Made by a program: the position numbers and the translations under genes. A DNA stretch of 62,324 bases from an uncultured Candidatus Saccharibacteria bacterium (GTDB lineage Bacteria; Patescibacteriota; Saccharimonadia; Saccharimonadales; Saccharimonadaceae). Positions 9,160 through 18,406 of this stretch are shown one piece after another (position 1 is the stretch's first letter; each line of letters begins with the position of its first letter). The DNA lies in the NCBI GenBank assembly GCA_937859515.1, contig CALMAK010000014.1:1-62324 (forward strand), given 5' to 3'. The notes beneath the pieces were generated by a model. It was not told where the DNA came from. It searched no databases and was given only the letters and a program-made list of their open reading frames with translations.

Positions 9160-10368
9160 GTGAAGAAACCCTTTTATTTTACCGTCAAGACGCGACTTGC
9201 GGGGACGTACGCGCGAACTGGCGTTATAACGACACCGCATGGTGAGATTAAAACACCAGCATTTATCCCTGTAGGGACGCAGGCAACATTAAAGGCGCTG
9301 ACACCTGAACAACTAAAGGCGACGGGCGCGCAAGCAGTCCTCGCCAATGCCTATCATCTGTATTTACGTCCAGGATACGATATTGTTGACCGTGCGGGTG
9401 GATTACATGCATTTATGAACTGGGACCGTCCGATATTCACTGATAGTGGTGGGTTTCAGGTGATGAGTCTTGGTGTTGGGTTTAAAAAGATTATCGATAT
9501 GGTAGGCAAAGAGGTTGATGCACCCTTGGCAAAGAAAGAAAAGCTTGCTTGGATTGATGACGATGGAGTCACCTTCAAATCACACCTAGATGGCAGCACG
9601 CATCGCTTGACCGCCGAGACTTCGATGCAGATTCAGCATGGATTAGGGGCGGACATCATATTCGCCTTTGACGAGTTGACGACACTGCACCATTCGCGGG
9701 CATATCAAGAGGAGTCTCTCGAAAGGCGCACCCATCCGTGGGCGCTGCGCAGTCTTGCCGAGCACAAACGCCTTACCAATGAGCGCATCGGTAAACCCTA
9801 TCAAGCACTGTTTGGTGTGGTGCAAGGTGCAAATTACGAGGATTTACGTCGTGAATGTAGCCGATTTCTTGCGGCACAAGACTTTGATGGCTTTGGCCTT
9901 GGCGGTGCGTTCACCAAAGAAGATATTGGTACGATTACGGGCTGGATGGCCGAAGAGTTACCCGACGATAAGCCTCGACATATGCTAGGCATCAGTGAAC
10001 CGAATGACATCTTCGACTGTATCGAAAATGGTGCTGATACTTTTGATTGCGTCTCACCTGCCCGCGTTGGACGTAACGGCGCGCTGTACACACCTACTGG
10101 TCGCATCAATATTACCAATCGGAGATACAAAGAACAGTTCGCCCCACTGGTTGATGATTGTACTTGTTATACCTGCGAGAATTACACTGCTGCCTATCTC
10201 CACCATCTCTTTCGTGCGGGCGAGATGCTCGCCTCAACCTTGGCGACTATTCATAACGAACAGTTTATTGTTGAATTGGTTGACGGCATTCGAAGTAGTA
10301 TCGATGATGGATCATTTCATAGCTTTAAAGAAACATGGATGACAAAGTATTATTCATCGGCTTCGTGA
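9160..10368 (+). CDS. tgt: tRNA-guanine transglycosylase
   Basis: Replaces guanine 34 of GUN-anticodon tRNAs with a deazaguanine base. Seen here: the base-binding DSGGFQ motif (Asp95), the nucleophile in FDCVSPARVGRNG (Asp296), and the zinc site C334-x-C336-x2-C339 with His365 at the expected spacing. At 402 aa it is slightly longer than the usual 370-380. The base-recognition loop that reads GGLAVGE in preQ1-using bacterial enzymes reads GGAFTKE (248-254) here, so substrate choice may differ (queuine rather than preQ1 is possible). It starts with GTG, 7 nt behind a -10 box. The convergent neighbour yhhQ overlaps its 3' end by 19 nt and encodes a likely uptake system for the base. Confidence 0.93.
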   Translation: MKKPFYFTVKTRLAGTYARTGVITTPHGEIKTPAFIPVGTQATLKALTPEQLKATGAQAVLANAYHLYLRPGYDIVDRAGGLHAFMNWDRPIFTDSGGFQVMSLGVGFKKIIDMVGKEVDAPLAKKEKLAWIDDDGVTFKSHLDGSTHRLTAETSMQIQHGLGADIIFAFDELTTLHHSRAYQEESLERRTHPWALRSLAEHKRLTNERIGKPYQALFGVVQGANYEDLRRECSRFLAAQDFDGFGLGGAFTKEDIGTITGWMAEELPDDKPRHMLGISEPNDIFDCIENGADTFDCVSPARVGRNGALYTPTGRINITNRRYKEQFAPLVDDCTCYTCENYTAAYLHHLFRAGEMLASTLATIHNEQFIVELVDGIRSSIDDGSFHSFKETWMTKYYSSAS

Positions 10369-10991
10369 CGTTTGACGAGCGCAACGACACGATACGTGAC
10401 CGGTAGAAGTATAATCTCCATTGCTACCTTGTAGGCAACACCGACAACAACATAATTTACAAATGTCCAGCCAGTAATGACACCGTAAAACGCGATGGTG
10501 CAAAAGATAATAGTATCAACCAGCTGACCTGCAATTGTCGATCCGATCAGACGCGCCCAAAGGTTTCTCTCACCCCACTTTTCCTTCATCTTCACAAGAA
10601 CGTAGGCGTTAATGAACTGACCACAGAAAAACGCGGCAAGGCTGGCAATAACGATTTGCGGTACAAAACCAAGCACCGCTTCGAACGCCGCCTGGTTCTC
10701 ATACTCAGGTGCACCTGGCAGATACTGCACGGCGAGAAATGTAAGAGCAGCCAGTGTACTGACGCCAAAAGCCGTAACAATTGCGCGTTTGGCTGCCTTG
10801 AGACCGTAGACCTCAGCAAGCACATCACCAATAATGTAGGTCAAAGGAAAAAGAATAGCACCGCCATCCATAATGAATGGGCCGATGGCCAGTAATTTAG
10901 TAGCAGCGATATTTGAAATAAGCAGAAGTGCAACAAAAAGTGCAAGGAGAATATCAAAATGTCGATACCGTGAGCCAGTGTGCTTTTTCAT
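10350..10991 (-). CDS. yhhQ: queuosine precursor transporter, YhhQ/VUT family
   Basis: An integral membrane protein (213 aa, six hydrophobic segments) of the ECF-like YhhQ family, which imports queuosine precursors (preQ0/preQ1, perhaps queuine). Family landmarks include ISNIAATKLL in the first helix, the FPLTYIIGDVLAEVYG motif near residue 50, and FCGQFINAYVLVKMKEKW before helix 5. The pairing with tgt indicates Q-base salvage, since no preQ biosynthesis genes lie in the window. I use the ATG at 10991: a GTG at 11000 sits only 1 nt after the TATAGT box (11002-11007), whereas 10991 is 10 nt from it. Confidence 0.88.
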   Translation of the reverse strand: MKKHTGSRYRHFDILLALFVALLLISNIAATKLLAIGPFIMDGGAILFPLTYIIGDVLAEVYGLKAAKRAIVTAFGVSTLAALTFLAVQYLPGAPEYENQAAFEAVLGFVPQIVIASLAAFFCGQFINAYVLVKMKEKWGERNLWARLIGSTIAGQLVDTIIFCTIAFYGVITGWTFVNYVVVGVAYKVAMEIILLPVTYRVVALVKRHEADE

Positions 10992-11021
10992 GTCGTTCAC
11001 TACTATACCACATGATTATGC

Positions 11022-11027
11022 TACAAT
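11022..11027 (+). promoter_or_regulatory. -10 box of a leaderless promoter for the AI-2E family gene
   Basis: TACAAT ends 6 nt before the ATG at 11034, in the 42-nt divergent gap shared with yhhQ. Confidence 0.5.
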
Positions 11028-11033
11028 GGCAAC

Positions 11034-12170
11034 ATGAAAGTACGCATTGATATAGACACACGAACCTTTGTTCGATTTTGGCTGGTGATGATTGGTTTTG
11101 CGCTGGCGGCACTAGCTATTTATAGCGCTCGAACAGCACTTATTATCTTGGGAACCTCGTTTTTCTTGGCAATGGCCTTGAATGTACCAGTGGCAACCCT
11201 ATCAAAGTGGCTGCCAGGCAAAAGTCGTGTTGGCGCAACCGCGCTATCGTACCTAGCGGTCGTCGCCATATTGATTGGTGTTGTGGCGTTTGTGATTCCG
11301 CCAATTGTCCAGCAGACAGCTAAGTTTGCCCAAAATATCCCAACAATCGTTGAAGATGCTACCACGCAATGGCGTGGCATCGGTGGCTTTATCGAAGAGT
11401 ATCAATTGCAAGAACAAGTTGATACGGCAATGGAGTCGATCAAAGATAATGCATCTTCATGGGCGGCTGGTATTGGTAAGGGATTCGTTAACGGCATTGG
11501 ATCATTCTTTGGCTTTGTGACAGCCGCTATCCTCGTACTGGTACTCACCTTCCTGATGTTGATTGAGGGTCCAATGTGGCGCCGTCGCTGGTTTGACATG
11601 TACCAAGATAAAGATCGCATGAAGCGACACAAGATGCTGGTTGATCGCATGTACGGTGTCGTGACTGGGTACGTAACGGGACAGCTGACTGTCTCGGCAA
11701 TTGGCGCAGTATTTGCCGCATTGATTGTGTTTATTATGAGTATATTCATTCCCGAGATTCCTGCCAACCTTGCGATGCCAACAGCAGCCATTACATTCGT
11801 GCTGTCGTTGATTCCAATGTTCGGTGCGATGATCGGAGGCACGATCATTACCCTACTTCTTATCTTTAACAGTCTTCCTGCCGGTATCATTTACGCCGTC
11901 TACTTTATCGTATATCAACAGATTGAAAATAACTTCATCTCACCACGCATTCAGGCTAAGAAAATTGATCTTTCGGCATTGGCGGTTCTGGCATCGGTAA
12001 CGATTGGTATTTATGTATTCGGTGTCGTTGGTGGTATTATTGCTATTCCAATTGCAGGATGTATACGCGTACTGATTGAGTATTATCTCGTCAAGGCCCG
12101 CACTAAGCGAGAACAAAGCTCAAAGCCGCTCGCAAAGCTGGTGAAGAAGCTACAAGGTAACGAGTCTTAG
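11034..12170 (+). CDS. AI-2E family (PerM/YdiK-like) membrane permease
   Basis: A multi-pass membrane protein (378 aa) of the PF01594 family. It has paired N-terminal helices (residues 12-50), a helix near 68-90, a central amphipathic coiled region (about 95-150), a helix near 155-175, and the C-terminal four-helix core. The core contains the LIPMFGAMIGG and QQIENNFISPRIQ motifs that define the family. Members range from autoinducer exporters to sodium/proton antiporters, so the substrate is not assigned. The last 25 residues are basic and cytoplasmic. It is a single gene that starts leaderless and ends at a strong hairpin shared with cysS. Confidence 0.85.
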   Translation: MKVRIDIDTRTFVRFWLVMIGFALAALAIYSARTALIILGTSFFLAMALNVPVATLSKWLPGKSRVGATALSYLAVVAILIGVVAFVIPPIVQQTAKFAQNIPTIVEDATTQWRGIGGFIEEYQLQEQVDTAMESIKDNASSWAAGIGKGFVNGIGSFFGFVTAAILVLVLTFLMLIEGPMWRRRWFDMYQDKDRMKRHKMLVDRMYGVVTGYVTGQLTVSAIGAVFAALIVFIMSIFIPEIPANLAMPTAAITFVLSLIPMFGAMIGGTIITLLLIFNSLPAGIIYAVYFIVYQQIENNFISPRIQAKKIDLSALAVLASVTIGIYVFGVVGGIIAIPIAGCIRVLIEYYLVKARTKREQSSKPLAKLVKKLQGNES

Positions 12171-12188
12171 GTTCGCCTTATGATACGT

Positions 12189-12217
12189 AAAAGACTCCTG
12201 TGCCGGGAGTCTTTTAG
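12189..12217. terminator. bidirectional terminator between the permease gene and cysS
   Basis: An AAAAGACTCC / GGGAGTCTTTT stem with a short GC loop, flanked by A and T runs on either side. Confidence 0.85.
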
Positions 12218-13662
12218 TTTGTGTATGCCCAGATGCTGCCGTGTGGAGTGTCGCGAATTGTCAGATTATAATCATGTTGCAGCTGATCACGAAGGTTATC
12301 CGATCGTGCCCAGTCTTTGTCTTCGCGTACGCGCTCGCGCTCGATAATGAGACGCTTGGCGTCATCTGGGATGTCTGGAGTGTGTGCAATGAGACTAAGG
12401 CCAAGGGTGTCGTCAATTGTCTCAATAAGGCCAGTAAGAGCACTATGACGAATGAGGTCAATATTATGGAGTGGTAATGCATCGAATGTCTCGTCAATGA
12501 TACGTAAGGCGTTTGGTGTATCGAGGTCGTTTGATAGTGTCTCGATAATTGCCTGACGGGCTGCGAGAGGCGAATGAATAGCGTCGTCGGTGGCAGACTT
12601 GTCGGTGATGGTCTCGTGAATTTGGTGACGCAGCGCAGCAATCGCGCGCCAATGACGCAGTCGATTAGTTGCTGCCTCGACATTGTCAAAACTAAAATTG
12701 GTCTGATTGCGATAGTGAGATTGCAATATAAGGAGACGAAACGCCAATGAATCAATGCCCTTTTCAATCAAGTCTTTTAAGGTATAGAAGTTACCGAGAC
12801 TTTTGCTCATTTTGCGACCATCTACTAGAATATGTTCATTATGTACAAACATTGAGGCATAGGTCGAATCATCACGTCCTGCAGTACTCTGAGCGATTTC
12901 GTTCTCATGATGAGGAAAGGCAAGGTCGATACCGCCAGTATGAATATCAAATGGTACACCGAGTCCTTGTTGGCTCATTACGGAGCATTCGATATGCCAG
13001 CCCGGACGACCACGGAGCTGCTGGCCATCCAATTCGAAACTCCATGCTGGTTCACCTGGTTTCTCTCGCTTCCAGAGCGCAAAGTCATGTGCTGATTCTT
13101 TGTCGTACTCGTCATTAGCAATACGTGCAGCACTGGTATTTTCGGTGGTAATCTCGACCAGCTGACCGTAGGTCTTGCCAGATTTGCGATATGCCTCAAT
13201 CGAGAAGTATATGCCATCGTCGGCGGTGTAGGCAAACCCCTCATCGTGGAGGCGGGTGATCAGTTGACGCATACCCTCAATGGTACTATCGTCGGCAGCA
13301 CGTATGAATGTCAATGCGTCAACATCGTTGCCAATAGCCTTCATGTCTTCGATGAAAATGTCAGTATAGGTGCGCGTCGAAGTTCGTAAAGCGTCGAGCG
13401 GTGCAAGGTCAGGATACTCCTCGCGACTGCGTTTGATAGTCTTGTCGTCAATATCAGTAAAGTTCATGACGTGCGTAACGTTATATCCATTAGCAGTCAC
13501 GACTCGTCGCAATGTATCAGCCATCACGAAGGCGCTCAGATTACCAATGTGTGCATGGTCGTAAACAGTCGGGCCACAACTATAAATACGTACCCTATCA
13601 TCTGTAAGAGGTACAAGCGTATCAACATGCTTGGTGAGTGTATTATGCAGCTGTAGTGTCAT
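12214..13662 (-). CDS. cysS: cysteinyl-tRNA synthetase
   Basis: Charges tRNA-Cys. This class I synthetase of normal length (482 aa) has the zinc/cysteine-binding CGPTVYD (Cys29), the HIGH-like HIGN, and the second zinc ligands in WHIECSVMS and HHENE. The KMSKS loop is seen as GRKMSKSLGN. It ends the dnaX-dnaB-GT39-ybaB-recR-DHH-cysS run and overlaps the DHH gene upstream by 20 nt, implying coupled translation. The catalytic zinc ligands are kept, unlike the structural zinc sites of RecR and DnaX in the same run. Confidence 0.96.
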   Translation of the reverse strand: MTLQLHNTLTKHVDTLVPLTDDRVRIYSCGPTVYDHAHIGNLSAFVMADTLRRVVTANGYNVTHVMNFTDIDDKTIKRSREEYPDLAPLDALRTSTRTYTDIFIEDMKAIGNDVDALTFIRAADDSTIEGMRQLITRLHDEGFAYTADDGIYFSIEAYRKSGKTYGQLVEITTENTSAARIANDEYDKESAHDFALWKREKPGEPAWSFELDGQQLRGRPGWHIECSVMSQQGLGVPFDIHTGGIDLAFPHHENEIAQSTAGRDDSTYASMFVHNEHILVDGRKMSKSLGNFYTLKDLIEKGIDSLAFRLLILQSHYRNQTNFSFDNVEAATNRLRHWRAIAALRHQIHETITDKSATDDAIHSPLAARQAIIETLSNDLDTPNALRIIDETFDALPLHNIDLIRHSALTGLIETIDDTLGLSLIAHTPDIPDDAKRLIIERERVREDKDWARSDNLRDQLQHDYNLTIRDTPHGSIWAYTN

Positions 13663-14632
13663 ATTCCTTTAATGCCTTGTCGGTTGCAGTTACTAACTCT
13701 GAAACTATTGTGTCATAGTTCTCATACACGCGAAAGCCTGCAGCGTAAGCATGGCCACCACCACCAAAGTAACCTGCCACAGCCTCAGCGATCGGTAGGT
13801 TGCCGCGCAGGCGGCCAGTCACCCTGCCATCCGGATAGGTCTTTACTACTACACTTAATGCAACGTTCTCGACGAGACGCAGCTCATCGCCAATCAATGC
13901 GCCAGGATTATATGCGTCGCTGTATTTCTCAATTTCATCCCATGGCACATGTACTAGTGCCAACTTGCCGTTCAGCAAATACTCAATTTTGCGGATGAGT
14001 TCACCTTTGTATGCCAATATTTCTGGAGACTTTTTCATAAACTCGCGACGGCGCTCTTCGATGACGCTGTTGCTGGCGCCGAGTTCGGCCAAGTTACCGG
14101 CAAAATGAAAGGTTCCGGGTGTGACATTTGGCGTTGTTAGGCCAAGGCTATCACTCATGAGAGCGATCATAAGGTTCTCAGCGGCTTGCGCGTTAATAGT
14201 CCACCTTGCATGGGCGGATAGGTCGTATATAACATGACTCGTTGCCACTGCCTCGCTAGACAACAGAGTGTGATCGAATGATAGTGTTGGTAAAGTAGTG
14301 TGATGATCAAGAACGAGTACCGGATGCGATTCAAGAAAATGTCGTGCACCAGGAGTATCAAGAACCTTTGATAACAGTATGTCTGCCGTCGTGTCGACAA
14401 TAATAGCAAGATCTGCCGAAGGATCAACATCGGTTACTACCCTATCCCAGCCATTGATATAGCGTAGATACTTTGGAATCTCAACGGGACAGTACAGTAC
14501 GACATCTTTACCTAGGTCACCCAAGATGTCTTCCAGTGCCAGTGAGCTGCCGAGGCTATCGCCATCAGGATTCTCTGCCTGAATAACAATGATTTTTTGT
14601 GCGTCTTCAATCAGCTTTTGTGCCTCGTCCAT
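13643..14632 (-). CDS. DHH/DHHA1 phosphoesterase, NrnA-like
   Basis: A 329-aa member of the DHH superfamily, probably degrading nanoRNAs or pAp, as in bifunctional oligoribonuclease/pAp phosphatases. The motifs are complete: NPDGDSLGSSL (motif I, residues about 20-31), IIVDTT (motif II), the DHH signature in VLDHHTTLP, and the C-terminal DHHA1 substrate loop GGGGHAYAAGF. The gene starts 1 nt before the end of recR upstream and overlaps cysS downstream. Related DHH proteins cleave c-di-AMP, but no CBS, GGDEF or PAS domains precede the DHH core here, so the NrnA role is preferred. Confidence 0.88.
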   Translation of the reverse strand: MDEAQKLIEDAQKIIVIQAENPDGDSLGSSLALEDILGDLGKDVVLYCPVEIPKYLRYINGWDRVVTDVDPSADLAIIVDTTADILLSKVLDTPGARHFLESHPVLVLDHHTTLPTLSFDHTLLSSEAVATSHVIYDLSAHARWTINAQAAENLMIALMSDSLGLTTPNVTPGTFHFAGNLAELGASNSVIEERRREFMKKSPEILAYKGELIRKIEYLLNGKLALVHVPWDEIEKYSDAYNPGALIGDELRLVENVALSVVVKTYPDGRVTGRLRGNLPIAEAVAGYFGGGGHAYAAGFRVYENYDTIVSELVTATDKALKEYDTTAA

Positions 14633-15247
14633 TTACAATGTTCTCCTACCTTCTAGCGCATGGCTTAGTGTAATTTGATCGGCATATTCGAGATCGACTC
14701 CCACAGGAATTCCCCGCGCTAAACGACTCATCTTGATATCGATGCCTTTGTCTTTGAGATATCGCTGTAAAAAGAGTGCCGTAGATTCACCTTCAACACT
14801 GGCATTAGTTGCAATGATAATCTCCTCTGCGTTATCCTTTTTGACGCGCTCGAGTAGCTCCGGGATATGTAATTGCTCGGGGCCAATACCATCAATAGGT
14901 GAGATTGCTCCACCTAGCACGTGATACGTCCCCTTGAACTGTCCCGTTCGCTCTAGTGCGATAATGTCGAGTGGCTCTTCGACAACAGCAATTAATGCTT
15001 TGTCACGGGTGGGGTCGCTGTAAAGTGGCGATACTTCCTCATCGGCATCAATCAGTGCAAAGGTAATAGGACAGTAGCCGACACCACTTTGTAGCTCGTT
15101 GATTGCGGTGGCTAGTTTTTGGCCGGTCACCCTGTTACTGCGCAAAAGGAAATACGCGTACCGTTCAGCGGTACGCACACCAACGCCAGGCAGTTTGCCA
15201 AGCTCGTCGATGGCGTTTAGTAGCGCCTTGGGAAGTAACTGGGTCAA
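14633..15247 (-). CDS. recR: recombination protein RecR lacking the zinc finger
   Basis: Part of the RecFOR gap-repair machinery, forming a ring clamp on DNA. The helix-hairpin-helix region (LPGVGVRTAERYAYFLL, residues 19-35) and the Toprim domain (VVEEPLDIIALE, then LGGAISPIDGIGPE) are well kept. The central C4 zinc finger is degenerate: only Cys59 survives, and the positions of the other three cysteines hold Thr62, Ser73 and Tyr76. The length (204 aa) is near normal, so the finger is substituted rather than deleted. It lies between ybaB and the DHH gene, as in many bacteria. Confidence 0.93.
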   Translation of the reverse strand: MTQLLPKALLNAIDELGKLPGVGVRTAERYAYFLLRSNRVTGQKLATAINELQSGVGYCPITFALIDADEEVSPLYSDPTRDKALIAVVEEPLDIIALERTGQFKGTYHVLGGAISPIDGIGPEQLHIPELLERVKKDNAEEIIIATNASVEGESTALFLQRYLKDKGIDIKMSRLARGIPVGVDLEYADQITLSHALEGRRTL

Positions 15248-15258
15248 AATAGTATCCT

Positions 15259-15549
15259 TTACAGACCCAGGTTGCCAAGTCCACCCATGAGGGGCTTCAT
15301 CTTTTCTGCGGCCACTTCCTGTGCTTTGGCCAAGCCATCACGAACAGCGATTTCAATCCAGTGCTCAAGCTCTTCGATATCCTCAAAATCAATGAGTTCC
15401 GGGTTAAGGCTAACGTTCTTGATCTTTAGCTCGCCAGTGATCTGAACGGTCACAGCGCCGTCACCAGCAACAACTTCAATAATTTCTTTCTTAAGATCTT
15501 TTTGGGCTTTTTGTAATTTAGCCAACATCTTCACTTGGTCGAATGCCAT
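15259..15549 (-). CDS. ybaB: YbaB/EbfC nucleoid-associated protein
   Basis: A small DNA-binding dimer (96 aa). The fold is recognisable from the N-terminal amphipathic helix (MLAKLQKAQKDLKK), the central strands around GAVTVQITGELKIKNVSLNPELID, and the C-terminal helix ending in a Gly/Leu-rich tail (MGGLGNLGL). It sits 11 nt upstream of recR, the classical ybaB-recR arrangement, although dnaX is separated from it here by dnaB and a glycosyltransferase gene. The start ATG at 15549 is preceded by a GAGGAG-type ribosome binding site. Confidence 0.92.
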   Translation of the reverse strand: MAFDQVKMLAKLQKAQKDLKKEIIEVVAGDGAVTVQITGELKIKNVSLNPELIDFEDIEELEHWIEIAVRDGLAKAQEVAAEKMKPLMGGLGNLGL

Positions 15550-15607
15550 GTCTACTCTCCTCTTATCAGTACAATTTCAATAGTAGTATTGTACCACTTT
15601 TCATGAC

Positions 15608-17020
15608 TTATTTATAGACATAAAAACGTGCAGCGTCCGACGAAGTGCCAACTGTCACGATGCTCGATGGAATCTTCTTTCCCGTGTAGGCCTTGGCAGT
15701 TACTGCGTGCGGCGTAGCACGAGGTTGTGTTGTCATCACTGTCAAACCGTCGTCATACGTTGCCACTGCGTCATACAAAGACTTTTCACTGTCCGCGACG
15801 ACAAGTATCGGTACCTCGGGGATAATCAATAGATCATGCGAGAAGTTCTTAACAATATCTGGTGCATAGCGATACCCGTAGCCATAACGCTCAAGACCGA
15901 AGAGAACAAGCCCTCCGACCAGCACGACAAGTGGAATGAGCCCAGCGACGCGTGCGTATGGATTGAATGGAAAGATTCCATACCATGTTCTAAGGATTCG
16001 CTCGAGGCCCGTTGCCAGTAAGAGAAGGAGCGGGACAAACATAATGCTTGTAAAGTCAGGGTTGATGACGAGCACTGGAAACAATAATACAATCCACGCG
16101 AGGATAACATAGCTCTGTACGGTTTCGTAGGTGCGAATTGATCGATACAATCCATAAAGAATAATAAGCATTGACCCAAGGCCAAATACTGGCAGCATAA
16201 TACTTTGGGTTCCTAATGACAAGAAGCCGAAATAGTGACTTGCCAATTCGGCGAGGCTAGCCAAAATTGACGATGGCCATTCGTCGGGAATACCGAGAAG
16301 TTTCAAGCCAACTGATGGGTCTTTAGTGATAGTAATAATGAGTGGTGCAAGAATCAGAAGACAGGCAGTCATGCCGATTGCTAGGCGTCTGCGAGGAAGT
16401 TTTTTGATGATATATCGCAAATGTGGATGCAAGAGGGTGGCACTGCCGAGAGAAATGAGTACATAAATACTGAGCGGCGTATAGAGACTCAGCGCTGCCG
16501 ATACAAAGAATAATACATTCCATATGCCATGATATTTCACGCGTTTTGCAACGAGTGTTGCCAGCAGAAGAAGAATGACTGGCCAAAACAGGTACAACAC
16601 ACTGACCGAGCCTTGTTGCGTAAGGAAAAGGAACTGTCCTGTTGTCACGGCAAGAAGCGACGCCAGTACGGCAATTCCATGACTGAACCATTGTCGTAGC
16701 AAAAGAATCATGCCGAGTGCCGTAATGACACCTAAAACTATTGATAGGAGTTTAATTCCAACAAGGTTTACTCCGAATATCGATAAAATCGCATGTTGGG
16801 CGATATAGAATGGCGCATCAAGCACGACGGTGTGCCACATAGTTGAGAAGTCGAGTTGACTGCTGTTGATAATGCTTTGGTGTGCTTGCTCGGTGAGGCC
16901 ACTTGGAACGAGAAACGCCGCAATACCGATGAGACTAATTAGAGCAATCGCAATCAGCGAATGCCCTACCCAGTACCTCCGTCGGTATAAAAATGAAGTC
17001 GTAATATCAATTTTGCTCAT
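15608..17020 (-). CDS. membrane glycosyltransferase, GT39/ArnT/PMT-like
   Basis: An integral membrane protein (470 aa) with about eleven hydrophobic helices, built like GT-C glycosyltransferases that use polyprenyl-phosphate sugars. The first extracytoplasmic loop carries acidic residues (LDFSTMWHTVVLDAPFY), and the following helices match the dolichyl-phosphate-mannose-protein mannosyltransferase pattern (FGVNLVGIKLLSIVLGV). The C-terminal 80 residues form a soluble extracytoplasmic domain. It may glycosylate surface proteins or lipids; acceptor and donor are unknown. It is embedded in a replication/repair gene run, between dnaB and ybaB, probably only as a transcriptional passenger. Confidence 0.7.
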   Translation of the reverse strand: MSKIDITTSFLYRRRYWVGHSLIAIALISLIGIAAFLVPSGLTEQAHQSIINSSQLDFSTMWHTVVLDAPFYIAQHAILSIFGVNLVGIKLLSIVLGVITALGMILLLRQWFSHGIAVLASLLAVTTGQFLFLTQQGSVSVLYLFWPVILLLLATLVAKRVKYHGIWNVLFFVSAALSLYTPLSIYVLISLGSATLLHPHLRYIIKKLPRRRLAIGMTACLLILAPLIITITKDPSVGLKLLGIPDEWPSSILASLAELASHYFGFLSLGTQSIMLPVFGLGSMLIILYGLYRSIRTYETVQSYVILAWIVLLFPVLVINPDFTSIMFVPLLLLLATGLERILRTWYGIFPFNPYARVAGLIPLVVLVGGLVLFGLERYGYGYRYAPDIVKNFSHDLLIIPEVPILVVADSEKSLYDAVATYDDGLTVMTTQPRATPHAVTAKAYTGKKIPSSIVTVGTSSDAARFYVYK

Positions 17021-17047
17021 AAAGCTTCGCTTACTATTGTACCACGC

Positions 17048-18406
17048 CTAATCGTGCCGCTTATCTAGTGACATGAATCGCAGACGTTCCGGATGGAAGT
17101 ATAGCTCGACCTTGCCAGTCGGACCGTTACGATGTTTGGCGATAATCAGATCAGTAATATTTTCACGTTCGGTTTCTGGATTGTAATATGCCTCGCGGTA
17201 GATAAACATGACAATATCGGCATCTTGCTCAATCGATCCTGACTCACGGAGGTCGGCCAATTGAGGTATCTGTGGGCTGCGCGACTCGACGCTACGTGAC
17301 AGCTGACTCAATGCAATAACTGGCACGTTTAACTCACGAGCAATAAGCTTAAGCCCGCGACTAATCTCTGAAACCTCCTGTACACGGTTGCCATCACTCC
17401 GACCGCTGGCCTGCATAAGCTGTAAATAGTCAACAATAATGAGACCAAGTGGTGCCTCGTGTGCCTGGCGACGTGCTTTGGTGCGCATCTCTAGGACCGA
17501 AAGACCTGGTGTATCGTCAATGTAAATTGGTGCCTCTGCCATCTCACCCATTGCCTCAGATAGTTTTGAAAAGTCATCATCTGACAAATTACCCGTACGA
17601 ATATTCCAGCTATCGACGCCTGATGCGTCGGCCAGCATGCGATCAACCAGTTGTTCCTTGCTCATCTCAAGACTGAAGAATAAAACTGATTGCTTGGCAA
17701 TAGTCGCAACATTGTATGCTAGGTTCGTCACAAGTGTAGTCTTACCCATTGCAGGACGTGCTGCTAGAATGATCAGATCACTGCGCTGCAGACCAGCGGT
17801 CATATTGTCGAGGTCACGATACCCGGTTCGTACGCCGCGAATGGCGCCCTTGTTGCGATGCAGCTCCTCAAGACGATCAAAGCTCTCGGTCAGGATACTC
17901 TCGAGACTAACGAGGTCTTGCTTGAGTGACTGGTCGCTAACGCTAAATAATTCCGCTTCGGCCTTTTCGAGAAGCTCCTGCGTTGAGGTGTCTTCGTCAA
18001 ATCCCATTTCGGAAATTTCAGCACTGGCCTTAATGAGGCGACGACGTACGGCTGCGGTGGCCACTAGTTCGGCGTAGGCCTCAGCATGCGCAGCAGTCGG
18101 AACATAGTTTGTTAGTTCACTGAGGTAGGCTGAGCCACCAATGACGTCCAGTTCGTCCTTCTTTTTTAGCTCGTCAGTAAGTGTTAAAAGATCAACAGGT
18201 TTGTGCTTTTCATAAAGACGCATCATACCGCCAAAGATGATACTGTGGCGCTTTTCGTAGAAATCATCTGGTCGAACATGTTCTGATACATCCGCTAGTA
18301 CCTCTTCGTCAATCAAAACAGCACCGATCAGACTTTTCTCGGCGTCAAGATTTTGCGGCGGTACCTTGCCAGCAACGACTTCTTTAGCGGTATTATTTTT
18401 AGGCAT
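17048..18406 (-). CDS. dnaB: replicative DNA helicase DnaB
   Basis: The hexameric helicase of the replication fork (452 aa from the chosen start). The N-terminal DnaB domain begins PPQNLDAEKSLIGAVL. The RecA-like C-terminal domain has Walker A ARPAMGKTT, the LSLEMS motif, the Walker B region LIIVDYLQLM, and the DLRESGSIEQDAD arginine-finger region. No intein is present. I take the ATG at 18406 over an upstream in-frame start at 18448, since the conserved N-terminus follows soon after and 18406 gives an 8-nt overlap with dnaX, consistent with coupling. Confidence 0.95.
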   Translation of the reverse strand: MPKNNTAKEVVAGKVPPQNLDAEKSLIGAVLIDEEVLADVSEHVRPDDFYEKRHSIIFGGMMRLYEKHKPVDLLTLTDELKKKDELDVIGGSAYLSELTNYVPTAAHAEAYAELVATAAVRRRLIKASAEISEMGFDEDTSTQELLEKAEAELFSVSDQSLKQDLVSLESILTESFDRLEELHRNKGAIRGVRTGYRDLDNMTAGLQRSDLIILAARPAMGKTTLVTNLAYNVATIAKQSVLFFSLEMSKEQLVDRMLADASGVDSWNIRTGNLSDDDFSKLSEAMGEMAEAPIYIDDTPGLSVLEMRTKARRQAHEAPLGLIIVDYLQLMQASGRSDGNRVQEVSEISRGLKLIARELNVPVIALSQLSRSVESRSPQIPQLADLRESGSIEQDADIVMFIYREAYYNPETERENITDLIIAKHRNGPTGKVELYFHPERLRFMSLDKRHD

